Assembly (NCBI RefSeq): GCF_009846865.1
Contig: NZ_WUWN01000001.1
Location: 248,001 to 312,000 of the forward strand
Source: Puerhibacterium puerhi
GTDB taxonomy: Bacteria; Actinomycetota; Actinomycetes; Actinomycetales; Cellulomonadaceae
Reading direction: 5' to 3'
Length of the DNA stretch: 64,000 bases
The first letter of the stretch is position 1. Every line of letters starts with the position of its first letter. Positions 40,452 to 49,623 of the stretch are shown piece by piece. Both the position numbers and the translations under genes were made by a program. The notes below the pieces were generated by a model. That model had not been told where the DNA came from. It was given only the letters and a program-made list of their open reading frames with translations, and made no database searches.

Positions 40452-41293
40452 GACCTGCTCCTGAGGTACTCGATGGTGAGGGTGGTCCACTCCTGCTCGG
40501 TGCGGACCGTGGTCTCGGCGTCGGTCTCGCCGGCGGCGGCGTCCTGCCACGGCAGCCAGAACTCGATCACCTGGTTGATGCCGCGCTCGGCGGGGCGCAG
40601 CACCCGGCGGATGCCGGCGTAGTCCAGCCGGCCCGTGCCGGTCGGGACGCCGGTGTAGTGGAACCCGACCCACCCGTCGGTGCGGGTGAAGCCGAAGTCC
40701 TTGACGTGCCAGCTCCTCGTCCACGGCGCGCAGCGGGCCACGACGTCGTCGGGGTGCTCGAGGTTGGCGACGGTGTTGGCCGGGTCCAGGCAGATGCCCA
40801 GCGCCGGCGAGTCGATCTGCGCCACCAGGTCGACGAGCTCGGCGGAGGAGACCTGCTCGTAGGTCTCCAGCGCGAGGGTCACGCCGGCGGCCTCGTACCG
40901 CGGCAGCACCGCCCGCAGGCGGCGGCGCTGCTCGGCGGCGTCCGGGCGGTCGTCGCCGCTGGTCCACATGGAGCGCACGAGCGTGGCGCCGAGGGCCTCG
41001 GCGACGTGCAGGTACCGCTCCAGGTGGTCCTCGCGGGTGCCGCGGGTGCCGACCTCGAGGGTGATGCCGAGGTCGTCGGCCAGCGCCCGGATCTCGGCCA
41101 GCCGCTCGTCGGACGCGGTGTCGAGCGGCAGGTGGTCGCACACCTGGAACAGCGTCACGCCCTGGGCGGCGGTGTCCCGCAGGACGTCGTCGAGGGTCAT
41201 GGGCGCGGGAGCACGCTCGGACATGCGCCAGAAGTAGGCGTAGGTGCTCAGGCCGATGTCGCTGCCGGTCGCCGTCGCGGGCTGGACGCTCAT
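40448..41293 (-). CDS. oiaC: 3-oxo-isoapionate decarboxylase (AP endonuclease 2 / TIM-barrel)
   Basis: A 281-residue sugar-isomerase-like TIM barrel. Metal ligands of the family are visible in LALETYEQVSS (Glu), GICLDPANTVAN (Asp) and SWHVKDFGFTR (His, Asp); GFHYTGVPTGTGRLDY precedes the final Glu in NQVIEFWLPWQD. Homologues in apionate clusters decarboxylate 3-oxo-isoapionate to L-erythrulose. The ATG at 41293 overlaps the lerI stop and the end overlaps apnO, both by four bases. Without the context it would be called a sugar phosphate isomerase/epimerase. Confidence 0.75.
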   Translation of the reverse strand: MSVQPATATGSDIGLSTYAYFWRMSERAPAPMTLDDVLRDTAAQGVTLFQVCDHLPLDTASDERLAEIRALADDLGITLEVGTRGTREDHLERYLHVAEALGATLVRSMWTSGDDRPDAAEQRRRLRAVLPRYEAAGVTLALETYEQVSSAELVDLVAQIDSPALGICLDPANTVANLEHPDDVVARCAPWTRSWHVKDFGFTRTDGWVGFHYTGVPTGTGRLDYAGIRRVLRPAERGINQVIEFWLPWQDAAAGETDAETTVRTEQEWTTLTIEYLRSRS

Positions 41294-42108
41294 GCGGCCA
41301 CCCCTTCGAGCGCGAGGGCCTCGTCGAGGATCGCGGCGACCGCGGCCGGGTCGTGCGCGAACCGGCCGAGGAACAGGCCGCGGACGCGCCCGGCGCCGCG
41401 GGTCAGCAGGCCCGGGCCGGCGCTGCCGCCGTAGATCACGCGGCTGCCGGCCAGCTCGGGCCGGGCGTCGAGCCAGGCCCGCAGCCCGTCGAGCACGCCG
41501 GCGATGTGCGCGTCGGGGGCCGGGGCCGGGGTGCCGATCGCCCAGACCGGCTCGTACGCCACCAGCACGGGGCCGAGGGCGCCGGCCGCCGCGGCGGCCG
41601 ACAGGTCCGACTCGAGCTGGGCGGTGACGGCGGCCAGGGCCGCGGCCACGGCGCCGTCGGGGACGGCCGGCGCGCTCGCCTCGCCGACGCACAGCAGCGG
41701 CGTCAGGCCGTTGCGCAGGGCGGCGTGGACCTTGTCGGCCACGACCCGGTCGTCCTCGCCGAACAGGCGGCGACGCTCGGCGTGGCCGACCTCGACGAGG
41801 TCGCAGCCGACTTCGCGCAGCTCGCGCCCGGACACCTCGCCGGTGAACGCGCCCTCGTCGGCCCAGGCCAGGTCCTGCGCACCGAGGTGCACCCCGGTGC
41901 CGGCCAGCGCCTCGCGGACGCCCACCAGCGACGGGAACGTCGGCACGACGAACAGGTCGACCAGGCCGCCGGTGACGGCGGGGTGTGCGCGGGCGACGTC
42001 GGCGACGGCGCGGGCCCACTCCAGGGTGCGGGCGTGGCCGAAGTACATCTTCAGCGACACCCCGACCGTGAGGGTCGGCGCGCCGACGGAGGGCCCCGGG
42101 GTCAGCAC
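41290..42108 (-). CDS. lerI: L-erythrulose-1-phosphate isomerase (TIM homologue)
   Basis: A 272-residue triose-phosphate-isomerase fold protein with complete catalytic residues: Lys in [11 protein letters not shown], His in [15 protein letters not shown] and Glu in [11 protein letters not shown]. The usual N-W-K-M is replaced by S-L-K-M, typical of the LerI/EryH branch rather than glycolytic TpiA. It should convert L-erythrulose 1-phosphate to D-erythrulose 4-phosphate. The GTG at 42108 overlaps the derI stop by 7 bp. It lies in the apionate operon, so a housekeeping tpiA must be elsewhere. Confidence 0.85.
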   Translation of the reverse strand: MLTPGPSVGAPTLTVGVSLKMYFGHARTLEWARAVADVARAHPAVTGGLVDLFVVPTFPSLVGVREALAGTGVHLGAQDLAWADEGAFTGEVSGRELREVGCDLVEVGHAERRRLFGEDDRVVADKVHAALRNGLTPLLCVGEASAPAVPDGAVAAALAAVTAQLESDLSAAAAAGALGPVLVAYEPVWAIGTPAPAPDAHIAGVLDGLRAWLDARPELAGSRVIYGGSAGPGLLTRGAGRVRGLFLGRFAHDPAAVAAILDEALALEGVAA

Positions 42109-42623
42109 GACGCCGCACCCCCGGCGGCGGCCCGCTCCGCCGTCGCGCCGCGCGCGGCCTCGTAGTCGGAGAGCACCTGCACCTTGGCGGCCGAGGCGCT
42201 GGCGGGGTCGAACCGGTAGGTCAGCCACTCGCGCACGAGCCGGCGGGCCAGCTCGAGGCCGACCACCCGCTGGCCCAGGCACAGCACCTGCGCGTCGTTC
42301 GACAGGATCGAGCGCTCGACGGAGAACGAGTCGTGCGCGGTCACAGCCCGGATGCCGGGCACCTTGTTGGCGCTGATCGCCACGCCCAGGCCCGTGCCGC
42401 ACACCAGGACCGCGCGGTCGGCCTCGCCGCGGGCCACCATCTCGGCCGCGGCGATCGCCACCGACGGGTAGGGCGTGTGCGACTCGGCGTCCACGCCCAC
42501 GTCGGCCACCGAGGCGACACCGGCGTGCGCGAGCAGGTCGGCCTTGATGGCCTCCTTGTAGTCGAAGCCGGCGTCGTCCGAGCCGACGACGATCCTGAGC
42601 TGATCGGTCTGGTTGTCGGTCAT
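42102..42623 (-). CDS. derI: D-erythrulose-4-phosphate isomerase (RpiB homologue)
   Basis: A 173-residue RpiB/LacAB-type isomerase. The N-terminal [16 protein letters not shown], the catalytic Cys in [17 protein letters not shown] and [14 protein letters not shown] are conserved. Homologues in erythritol and apionate pathways (EryI/DerI) make D-erythrose 4-phosphate, which enters the pentose phosphate pathway. The ATG at 42623 follows AGGAGGAG, the best ribosome-binding site in the operon, 62 bp after lerK. Plain ribose-5-phosphate isomerase B is the alternative. Confidence 0.85.
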   Translation of the reverse strand: MTDNQTDQLRIVVGSDDAGFDYKEAIKADLLAHAGVASVADVGVDAESHTPYPSVAIAAAEMVARGEADRAVLVCGTGLGVAISANKVPGIRAVTAHDSFSVERSILSNDAQVLCLGQRVVGLELARRLVREWLTYRFDPASASAAKVQVLSDYEAARGATAERAAAGGAASC

Positions 42624-42685
42624 GGAGCTCCTCCTGGGGTGATGGCTCGGGTGCGTGGCCCGGGCGGGACTGCTGCGGGCGCCGC

Positions 42686-44407
42686 TCAGGCCGGGACGGC
42701 GAGCGTGTCCAGCACCGCGGCGGTGACGAGCGCGAACGACACGGCACCGGCGTCGGGCGTGCCGACGGCGTGCTCGGCGTGGGTGCGGGCGCGGCCCATC
42801 CGCGGCAGCAGGTCCGCCGTGCCGTCGGCGGCCGCACGGGCCGCGGCGGCGGCGGCGGTCCAGGCGGCGACGAGGTCGTCGCCGGCCTCGACGCGGGCGG
42901 TCAGGGTGGTGTCGAACGGCACCAGGGCGTCGACCATGGTCTTGTCGCCCACCGTGGCGCCGAACGCTCCGATCGCCTCGGTGGCGGCGTGCACGCCGCG
43001 GGCGACGGTTGCGGCGTCGGGCTGCTCGTCGTCCCCGACGACGCGGCCGAGCGCCGCCAGCGCGGCGCCCCACAGGGCCCCGGAGGTGCCGCCGGCCTTG
43101 TCCGACCAGGCGTCGCCGGCCACGGTCAGCACGGTGCCCGCCCCGGCGCCGCGCGCCAGGGCGTCGGCGGTGGCGGCGTCGGCGGCGTGGACGCCGCGCT
43201 GCATGCCGATGCCGTGGTCGCCGTCGCCGGCGACGGCGTCGATCCGGCCCAGCTCGTCGACGTGCTCGTCGATGGTGGCGCGCGCGGCGGCGATCGCCGC
43301 GGCGACCCGGGCGGCGGCCTCGCGCGAGGCGTCCGACGCCGGCGGGATCGGCGTCGCGGCGTCCGCGGCGAGGGTCTCGGCGTCGACGCGCTCGGCCGGC
43401 GCGGCGGCGCCCTTGCGGTAGGCCGGGGCGTCGGCGGGTGCCGCCCACAGCTCCTCGAGCTCGGCGTCCGGCCAGAACAGCGTCAGGGAGACGCCGGCCA
43501 TGTCGAAGCTGGTGACCAGCTCGCCGACCTCGGGCTCGACGACGACCACGCCGGCCGCCTCGAGCAGCTGCTGCACCCGGCGGAAGACGACGAAGAGCTC
43601 CTCGTACTTCACCGAGCCCAGGCCGTTGAGGATCGGCACGACGTGCGCGCCGGGCACCTCGACGCCGTCGGGCACCTCGTCCAGGAGGCGGCCGACCAGC
43701 AGCTCGGCGAGCTCGTCCGCGCTGGGCACGTCGGTCTCGTCGATGCCGCGCTCGCCGTGGATGCCCATGCCCACGGCCATGCGCCCCTCGGGCACGGTGA
43801 ACAGCGGCTCGTCGGCGCCCGGCAGCGAGCAGCCGGAGAAGGCCACGCCGAACGACCGGGTGCGCTCGTTGGCGCGCTCGGCGACGGCGGCGACCTCGTC
43901 GAGGCTGCGGCCCTGCTCGGCCGCCGCGCCGGCGGTCTTGAAGACGCACAGATCCCCGGCGATGCCGCGGCGCTTGTGCCGCTCGTCCACCCCGGCGCTG
44001 GCGACGTCGTCGGTCACCCGGACCGTGCGCACCGCGATGCCCTCGGCCTCCAGCGCGCGCTGGGCGGCGTCGAAGTTCAGCACGTCGCCGGCGTAGTTGC
44101 CGTAGGACAGCAGCACGCCGCCGCCGTGGTGGCTCGCCTTGGCCACCGCGGTGACCTGCTGCGCCGACGGGCTGGCGAAGAGGTTGCCCATCGCGGCGCC
44201 GGCCGCGAGGCCGTGGCCCACGAGGCCGCCGAAGGCCGGGTAGTGGCCCGAGCCACCGCCGATCACGAGGGCGACGGTCCCGGGGGCCGACGTCGTGGCC
44301 CGGGCGACGCCGCCGTGCACGCGCCGCACCCAGCGGCCGTTGGCGGCGACGAACCCGTCGACCATCTCGTCGGCGAACTGCGCCGGGTCGTTGAACAGGC
44401 GCGTCAT
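42686..44407 (-). CDS. lerK: L-erythrulose 1-kinase (fused DhaK-DhaL)
   Basis: A 573-residue single-chain dihydroxyacetone-kinase family enzyme. The DhaK part (1-330) has GGGSGH (50-55) and the covalent substrate-binding His H217 in GMGIHGERG. The DhaL ATP domain (about 360-573) has the metal-binding GDGDHG (394-399) and [16 protein letters not shown]. Next to LerI and DerI homologues the substrate should be L-erythrulose rather than dihydroxyacetone. The ATG at 44407 overlaps the stop of the MFS gene (ATGA). Confidence 0.85.
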   Translation of the reverse strand: MTRLFNDPAQFADEMVDGFVAANGRWVRRVHGGVARATTSAPGTVALVIGGGSGHYPAFGGLVGHGLAAGAAMGNLFASPSAQQVTAVAKASHHGGGVLLSYGNYAGDVLNFDAAQRALEAEGIAVRTVRVTDDVASAGVDERHKRRGIAGDLCVFKTAGAAAEQGRSLDEVAAVAERANERTRSFGVAFSGCSLPGADEPLFTVPEGRMAVGMGIHGERGIDETDVPSADELAELLVGRLLDEVPDGVEVPGAHVVPILNGLGSVKYEELFVVFRRVQQLLEAAGVVVVEPEVGELVTSFDMAGVSLTLFWPDAELEELWAAPADAPAYRKGAAAPAERVDAETLAADAATPIPPASDASREAAARVAAAIAAARATIDEHVDELGRIDAVAGDGDHGIGMQRGVHAADAATADALARGAGAGTVLTVAGDAWSDKAGGTSGALWGAALAALGRVVGDDEQPDAATVARGVHAATEAIGAFGATVGDKTMVDALVPFDTTLTARVEAGDDLVAAWTAAAAAARAAADGTADLLPRMGRARTHAEHAVGTPDAGAVSFALVTAAVLDTLAVPA

Positions 44408-45786
44408 GCCCGGACCTCCGCGGGGACGTGCTCCTCCTGCGCCGGGCCGGCCGTGGGGTCGTCGGCACGGCCGCGGCGGGCCAGCACGGCCATCAGCACG
44501 GCGGACAGCAGCATGAAGAAGCCGACGATGAACATGGGCGCCTGGTAGCCGCCCGTCCAGTCGCTCACGGCGCCGGTGACGTACGGGGCGGCGAAGCCGG
44601 CCAGGTTGCCGAGGGTGTTGATCAGCGCCACGCCCGCCGCGGCGGCGGCGCCGGTGAGGAACCGGGTGGGCACGGTCCAGAAGTTCGGCAGGGCCGCGAA
44701 GATGGCGCAGGCGGTGACGGCCACCACGGCGATGGTGGCGGCGGGCGACCCCATGAACAGCGCGACCGGGATGCTCACGCCGCCGGCGACGGCGGGGATC
44801 ACGATGTGCCAGGTGCGCAGGCCGCGGCGCGAGGCGTCGCGGGACCAGAACCACAGCACGATCGCCGCGGGCACGTACGGGATCGCCGTGACCAGGCCCT
44901 TCTCGAACAGGTCGAAGGTGGTGCCGAACTGCTCCTGGAAGCCGTCGATGATCGTCGGCAGGAAGAAGCTCAGGGCGTACAGGCCGTAGATGAAGCCGAA
45001 GTACACGAACGCGAGCATCCACACGCGGCCGCTGCCGAACGCGATCTTCAGGCCGCCCTTGGCGTGGTCGCTGCCCGCCTTGCCGGCGTTCTCGGCGGCC
45101 AGCTCGGTCTCGAGCCAGGTCTTCTCCTCGGCGGTCAGCCAGCTCACCTGCGAGGGCTTGTCCTTGAGCACGAAGAGCGTCAGCACGCCGACGACGATGG
45201 CCGGGACGGAGACGCACAGGAACATGAAGCGCCAGCCCTCGAGGCCCAGGGCGGCGTCGTGGGTCATGAGCCAGCCGGCCAGCGGGGAGCCGATGACGTT
45301 GGTCAGCGGCTGGGCCAGGTAGAACAGCGCGAGCATCTTGCCGCGGTGGCGGGCCGGGACCCACATCGACAGGAACAGGATCGCGCCGGGGAAGAACCCG
45401 GCCTCGGCGACGCCGAGCAGGAAGCGCAGGCCCACCAGCTGCGGGTAGTTCTGCACCCACGTGAACAGCAGCGAGACGACGCCCCAGGTGATCATGATCC
45501 GGGCCAGCCAGACGCGGGCCCCGAACCTGTGCAGCGCCAGGTTGGAGGGCACCTCCAGCAGGATGTAGCCGATGAAGAACACGCCCGAGGCGAAGCCGAA
45601 CTGGGCGGCGCTCAGCGCGAGGTCGGCCTCGAGGCCGTTCGGCGCGGCGAAGCCGATCGCGGTGCGGTCGAGGAAGTTGATGAAGAACATCAGGGCCACG
45701 AACGGCACGATGCGGAGCGAGATCTTGCGGATCGTCGACTGCTCGACGGCGGAGGTCTGACGGCCTCCGGGGGCGGGGATGTCCAC
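44404..45786 (-). CDS. MFS transporter, anion:cation symporter type (apionate uptake candidate)
   Basis: A 460-residue twelve-segment major facilitator of the ACS family. [40 protein letters not shown] and [20 protein letters not shown] are family signatures; members import sugar acids (glucarate, galactonate, tartrate). The GTG at 45786 follows GCAGGAG; the frame is open to 45852 without homology. It is the first gene of the operon, coupled by ATGA to the kinase, so it probably imports D-apionate. Confidence 0.86.
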   Translation of the reverse strand: MDIPAPGGRQTSAVEQSTIRKISLRIVPFVALMFFINFLDRTAIGFAAPNGLEADLALSAAQFGFASGVFFIGYILLEVPSNLALHRFGARVWLARIMITWGVVSLLFTWVQNYPQLVGLRFLLGVAEAGFFPGAILFLSMWVPARHRGKMLALFYLAQPLTNVIGSPLAGWLMTHDAALGLEGWRFMFLCVSVPAIVVGVLTLFVLKDKPSQVSWLTAEEKTWLETELAAENAGKAGSDHAKGGLKIAFGSGRVWMLAFVYFGFIYGLYALSFFLPTIIDGFQEQFGTTFDLFEKGLVTAIPYVPAAIVLWFWSRDASRRGLRTWHIVIPAVAGGVSIPVALFMGSPAATIAVVAVTACAIFAALPNFWTVPTRFLTGAAAAAGVALINTLGNLAGFAAPYVTGAVSDWTGGYQAPMFIVGFFMLLSAVLMAVLARRGRADDPTAGPAQEEHVPAEVRA

Positions 45787-45879
45787 GGTGACTCCTGCTT
45801 CAGGTGAACGACGCTGCTCGGGACTCAGCGCTACGACTGTGGCGCGCGGCACCGATCTTGGGTGCGCGACCCCGGACTT

Positions 45880-45893
45880 GTCAACCGGTTGAC
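45880..45893. promoter_or_regulatory. GntR operator, perfect palindrome GTCAACCGGTTGAC
   Basis: A 14-bp perfect palindrome, flanked by TT on the left and CAA on the right, between the apionate operon and its divergent FadR-type regulator. GntR proteins of this class usually bind such GT-N-AC palindromes, so repression in both directions is likely. Confidence 0.75.
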
Positions 45894-45923
45894 CAATCGC
45901 CCTCTCAAAGCATGGGCGCCCGG

Positions 45924-45929
45924 TACGCT
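45924..45929 (+). promoter_or_regulatory. Leaderless-type -10 box TACGCT
   Basis: TACGCT lies six bases before the ATG at 45936 of the FadR-type regulator. Confidence 0.5.
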
Positions 45930-45935
45930 TCCGCC

Positions 45936-46685
45936 ATGCCGGTGTTCAGGGACGACGACCCGCTGAACGTCCGACTCGAGCTCGAGTCGGTGCCCAGCGG
46001 CTCCCCCGCGTCCGTCGTCGCGCGTCAGCTCGTCCAGCTGCTCACCGACGGCGAGCTCGCGCCGGGCTCGCGGCTGCCCTCCGAGCGGCTGCTCGCCGAG
46101 CGCCTCGGCGTCGGCCGCTCGGCCGTGCGGGAGGCCCTCGCCGCGCTCGAGATCCTCGGCATCGTGCACGTGCGGCCCGGGTCCGGGACCTACCTGCAGG
46201 GCGGCACGTCCGACCTGCTGCCCACGACGCTGAGCTGGGGCCTCATGCTGGCCGCGGACCGCACCCGCGAGCTGCTCGAGGTGCGCTCCTCGCTGGAGTG
46301 CACGGCAGCGGTCCTGGCCACTCAGCACGCCACGGACGAGGAGCTGGACCGGCTCACGCACTACCTCGAGCAGCAGGCCGCCAACCTCGACGACCCCGAG
46401 GCGTTCATCGACGCCGACATCCGCTTCCACGTCCAGATCGCCCGGTCGGCGCGCAACGAGGTGCTGGCCGACCTGCTGCAGAGCATGCGCTCCCTGCTGC
46501 GGGTGTGGGTGGACCGCGGCGTGCGCACGCGCGAGAGCACCGAGGCCGCCTACGAGGAGCACCGGCGGGTGCTGGAGGCCATGCGCACGCGCGACCCGGC
46601 AGCGACCGAGGCGGCCATGGGCAGCCACATGGCCACCGCGAGCGCCCGCATCCGCGCGGTCGAGGCGGGCGCCGTCAGCGACTGA
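45936..46685 (+). CDS. FadR/GntR-family regulator of the apionate operon
   Basis: A 249-residue regulator with a winged helix-turn-helix (LPSERLLAERLGVGRSAVRE, followed by LAALEILGIVHVRPGSGTYL) and a C-terminal FCD domain (about 115-245) with the metal-binding residues in AFIDADIRFHVQIARSARNE and EEHRRVLEAMRTRD. The ATG at 45936 was chosen because of the TACGCT box and the absence of a ribosome-binding site. It is divergent from the MFS-led operon and is probably its dedicated repressor, with apionate or a downstream acid as inducer. Confidence 0.9.
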   Translation: MPVFRDDDPLNVRLELESVPSGSPASVVARQLVQLLTDGELAPGSRLPSERLLAERLGVGRSAVREALAALEILGIVHVRPGSGTYLQGGTSDLLPTTLSWGLMLAADRTRELLEVRSSLECTAAVLATQHATDEELDRLTHYLEQQAANLDDPEAFIDADIRFHVQIARSARNEVLADLLQSMRSLLRVWVDRGVRTRESTEAAYEEHRRVLEAMRTRDPAATEAAMGSHMATASARIRAVEAGAVSD

Positions 46686-46755
46686 CCGTTGTGGCGGCGC
46701 GTGGCGGCCGCGCCGACAGGCGGCCGGTGCGCGCGGCCGGTGCGACGCTGAGGCG

Positions 46756-47586
46756 ATGACCGCACCGCGCTTGACCACCCTGCACCGCGGCCGGCTCACG
46801 TTCGCCGTGCACGACGCCGGGCCCGCGGACGGCCCGCCGGTCGTGCTGCTGCACGGCTTCCCGGAGGACTCCTCGTCCTGGTCACGCGTCGCCCGGCTGC
46901 TGCACGACGCCGGGCTGCGCACGGTCGCGCTCGACCAGCGCGGCTACTCTCCCGCCGCGCGGCCGGCCGCCCGGGCCGCCTACCGGCTGGAGCACCTCGT
47001 CGCCGACGTCGGCGCGCTGCTGGGCGCCCTCGGCCTGGCGCACGTCGTCGGGCACGACTGGGGTGGCAACGTGGCGTGGGCGCTGGCGGCGTGGGCGCCC
47101 GAGCGGGTGCGCAGCCTCACCGTCCTGTCCACGCCGCACCCGCGCGCGCTGGCCCGCTCGCTGCCGCGCTCCGACCAGGCGCTGCGCTCGGCCTACGTCG
47201 CGTTCTTCCAGCTGCCCGCGGTGCCCGAGGCGGTCCTGGGCCGCTGGCTCGCGCCCGGCCTGGAGCGCACCGGGCTGCCGGCGCCCGACGCGGCGCGCTA
47301 CGCCGCCCGCCTGGGCGACCCGGCCACCCTGCGCGGGATCCTCGGCTGGTACCGGGCGCTGCCGCTGGCGCGCACCCCCGTGGGCGACGTCGAGGTGCCG
47401 ACGACGTACGTCTGGGGTGCGCAGGACGTGGCGCTGGGCCGGGTGGCCGCGGAGGCGACCGAGCGCCACGTGCGGGCGCCGTACCGGTTCGTCGCGCTCG
47501 ACGCGAACCACTGGCTGCCGGAGACCCAGCCCGACGAGGTGGCCGCCGCGGTGGTCCGGCAGGTCGCCGCCGCCTCGCCGGCCTAG
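46756..47586 (+). CDS. Alpha/beta hydrolase, epoxide-hydrolase-like
   Basis: A 276-residue alpha/beta hydrolase. LLHGFPEDSSSW carries the oxyanion HGFP motif, VVGHDWGGNVAWALA gives an Asp nucleophile (as in epoxide hydrolases and dehalogenases), and ALDANHWLPETQPDEVA holds the catalytic His. DQRGYSPAARP matches the D-x-R-G-Y-x-x-S motif of epoxide hydrolases. GACGCT six bases before the ATG suggests another leaderless start. It is not part of the apionate operon. The substrate is unknown. Confidence 0.8.
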   Translation: MTAPRLTTLHRGRLTFAVHDAGPADGPPVVLLHGFPEDSSSWSRVARLLHDAGLRTVALDQRGYSPAARPAARAAYRLEHLVADVGALLGALGLAHVVGHDWGGNVAWALAAWAPERVRSLTVLSTPHPRALARSLPRSDQALRSAYVAFFQLPAVPEAVLGRWLAPGLERTGLPAPDAARYAARLGDPATLRGILGWYRALPLARTPVGDVEVPTTYVWGAQDVALGRVAAEATERHVRAPYRFVALDANHWLPETQPDEVAAAVVRQVAAASPA

Positions 47587-47676
47587 TCGCCGGCCTCGCA
47601 GGTTCGCCGGGCGAGGGTCGCCCGACCGGGTGACGGTGGTGGCACCGGACCCCGTCACCGACCTCAGGAGAGTGCC

Positions 47677-49527
47677 ATGGACCACCGTCGTTCCATCCGG
47701 CGCCGGCCGTCACCCCGTCCGCTCGCCGCCGCCCTCGTCGCGACCGGCCTCGCGGTCGCCGGCGCCGTGCCCGCGCTCGCACCCGCCGCCGCCGACCCGC
47801 GTCAGCAGGAACCCTCCCCGCTGGCCGTGGGCACCGGCGGGGCGATCAGCACCGTCGACCCCGAGGCCAGCCGCGTCGGGCTGGAGGTGCTGCGGCGCGG
47901 CGGCAACGCCGTCGACGCCGCCGTCGCCGCCGCCGCGGCGCTCGGCGTCACCGAGCCGTACAGCGCCGGGATCGGCGGCGGCGGGTACTTCCTGCACTAC
48001 GACGCCGAGACCGGCGTCGTGGAGACCATCGACGGCCGCGAGACCGCCCCGCAGGCGATGCCGCACGACGCGTTCGTCGACCCGGCCACCGGCGAGCCGT
48101 ACAACTTCACCCCCGAGCTGGTGACCAGCGGCGTGTCGGTCGGCACGCCGGGCACGCCCGCGACGTGGGACCTGGCGCTCGAGCGCTGGGGCACCCTCTC
48201 GCTCGCCGAGGCCCTCAGGCCCGCCACGCAGCTGGCCCGGCGCGGGTTCGTCGTCGACGAGACGTTCCGCAGCCAGACGCTCGACAACGCCGAGCGGTTC
48301 GCGGCGTTCCCCGCCACCGCCGAGCTGTTCCTGCCCGGCGGGGACGCCCCGGCCGTCGGCAGCGTGTTCCGCAACCGGGACCTGGCCGACACCTACAGCC
48401 TGCTGGCCAAGCACGGCGTCGAGGCGTTCTACGGCGGCCGCCTGGCGCAGGAGATGGTCGACGCCGTGCAGCACCCGGTCACCGACCCCGCCACCGACCT
48501 GCCCGTGCCGCCCGGCTACCTCGAGCTCGAGGACCTGGCCGGCTACGAGGCGCTGGTGCGGGAGCCGACCCGCGTCGACTACCGGGGCCTGGACGTCTAC
48601 GGCATGGCGCCGTCGTCGAGCGGCGGCTCCACCGTCGGCGAGGCGCTGAACATCCTCGAGCGCTTCGACCTCGCCGGGATGTCCGACGCCGAGTACCTGC
48701 ACCACTACCTCGAGGCCAGCGCGCTGGCCTTCGCCGACCGGGGCGCCGCCGTCGGCGACCCGGCCTACGTCGACGTCCCGCTCAAGACGCTGCTGTCCGA
48801 CGAGTACGCCGCCGAGCGCGCCTGCCTGATCGACCCCGCGAAGGCGCTGCCCAAGCCGCTGCCGCCGGGCGACCTCACCGCCGACGGCGAGCCGTGCACG
48901 GCGGCCGCGCCGGTCGAGGACCCGGACACCGAGAACGTCTCGACGACGAACCTCACCGTCGTCGACGCCTCCGGCGACGTCGTGGAGTACACGCTCACCA
49001 TCGAGCAGACGGGCGGCTCCGGCATCGTGGTGCCCGGCCGCGGGTTCCTGCTGAACAACGAGCTGACGGACTTCACCGCGGTGTGGGACGAGGCCGACCC
49101 CAACCGGATCGAGCCGGGCAAGCGGCCCCGGTCGTCGATCTCGCCCACGCTCGTGATGCAGGACGGCGCGCCGGTGCTCGCGCTGGGCTCCCCCGGCGGC
49201 TCGACGATCATCACCACGGTGCTGCAGACGCTGACGAACCGGATCGACCGGGGCATGCCGATCGGCGAGGCGCTCGCCGCGCCGCGGGCCGCGCAGCGCA
49301 ACACCGCGACGGTGACGGCCGAGCCGGCCTTCATCGAGGCCTACGGGCCGGCGCTCGAGGCGTACGGGCACACGCTCGAGGCGTCCGGCGACGCCTTCTC
49401 CAGCGCGGCGGAGATCGGCGCGGCCACGGCGATCGAGATCGGCCCGGACGGGCTTCTCACCGCCGTCGCCGAGCCGCAGCGTCGCGGCGGCGGCGCGGCG
49501 CTCGTCGTGGACCCGGTGCGGCACTGA
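47677..49527 (+). CDS. ggt: Gamma-glutamyltransferase
   Basis: A 616-residue exported N-terminal-nucleophile hydrolase that cleaves gamma-glutamyl bonds, for example of glutathione or mycothiol-like conjugates. A twin-arginine-free signal peptide (about residues 1-38: basic head, then ALVATGLAVAGAVPALAPAA) precedes the mature protein. The autocleavage site is before T423 in VSTTNLTVVD; the usual TTH is changed to TTN. GGGGYFLHYD, TPGTPATWDLALERWG and PRSSISPTLV (with SPGGSTI) are conserved. The ATG follows CAGGAGAG. A 24-bp hairpin follows the gene. Confidence 0.93.
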   Translation: MDHRRSIRRRPSPRPLAAALVATGLAVAGAVPALAPAAADPRQQEPSPLAVGTGGAISTVDPEASRVGLEVLRRGGNAVDAAVAAAAALGVTEPYSAGIGGGGYFLHYDAETGVVETIDGRETAPQAMPHDAFVDPATGEPYNFTPELVTSGVSVGTPGTPATWDLALERWGTLSLAEALRPATQLARRGFVVDETFRSQTLDNAERFAAFPATAELFLPGGDAPAVGSVFRNRDLADTYSLLAKHGVEAFYGGRLAQEMVDAVQHPVTDPATDLPVPPGYLELEDLAGYEALVREPTRVDYRGLDVYGMAPSSSGGSTVGEALNILERFDLAGMSDAEYLHHYLEASALAFADRGAAVGDPAYVDVPLKTLLSDEYAAERACLIDPAKALPKPLPPGDLTADGEPCTAAAPVEDPDTENVSTTNLTVVDASGDVVEYTLTIEQTGGSGIVVPGRGFLLNNELTDFTAVWDEADPNRIEPGKRPRSSISPTLVMQDGAPVLALGSPGGSTIITTVLQTLTNRIDRGMPIGEALAAPRAAQRNTATVTAEPAFIEAYGPALEAYGHTLEASGDAFSSAAEIGAATAIEIGPDGLLTAVAEPQRRGGGAALVVDPVRH

Positions 49528-49560
49528 GCCGCCCCGACTGAGCCGCCCCGACGACCGTTG

Positions 49561-49614
49561 TGGGCACAGGGCACGCCGGCCGTTCTCCGGAACGGCCGGC
49601 GTGCCCTGTGCCCA
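49561..49614. terminator. 24-bp perfect stem, probable bidirectional terminator
   Basis: Positions 49561-49584 pair perfectly with 49591-49614 around a six-base loop (CTCCGG). It lies between convergent ggt and rhaS, with no T-tract on either side. Confidence 0.8.
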
Positions 49615-49623
49615 CTGGCGGGT

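Noticed and set aside
41290-42623. Glycolytic tpiA and pentose-phosphate rpiB as housekeeping genes
   Set aside because: Their place in an overlapping operon with an L-erythrulose-type kinase and ApnO/OiaC homologues, and the S-L-K-M active site, favour LerI and DerI roles.
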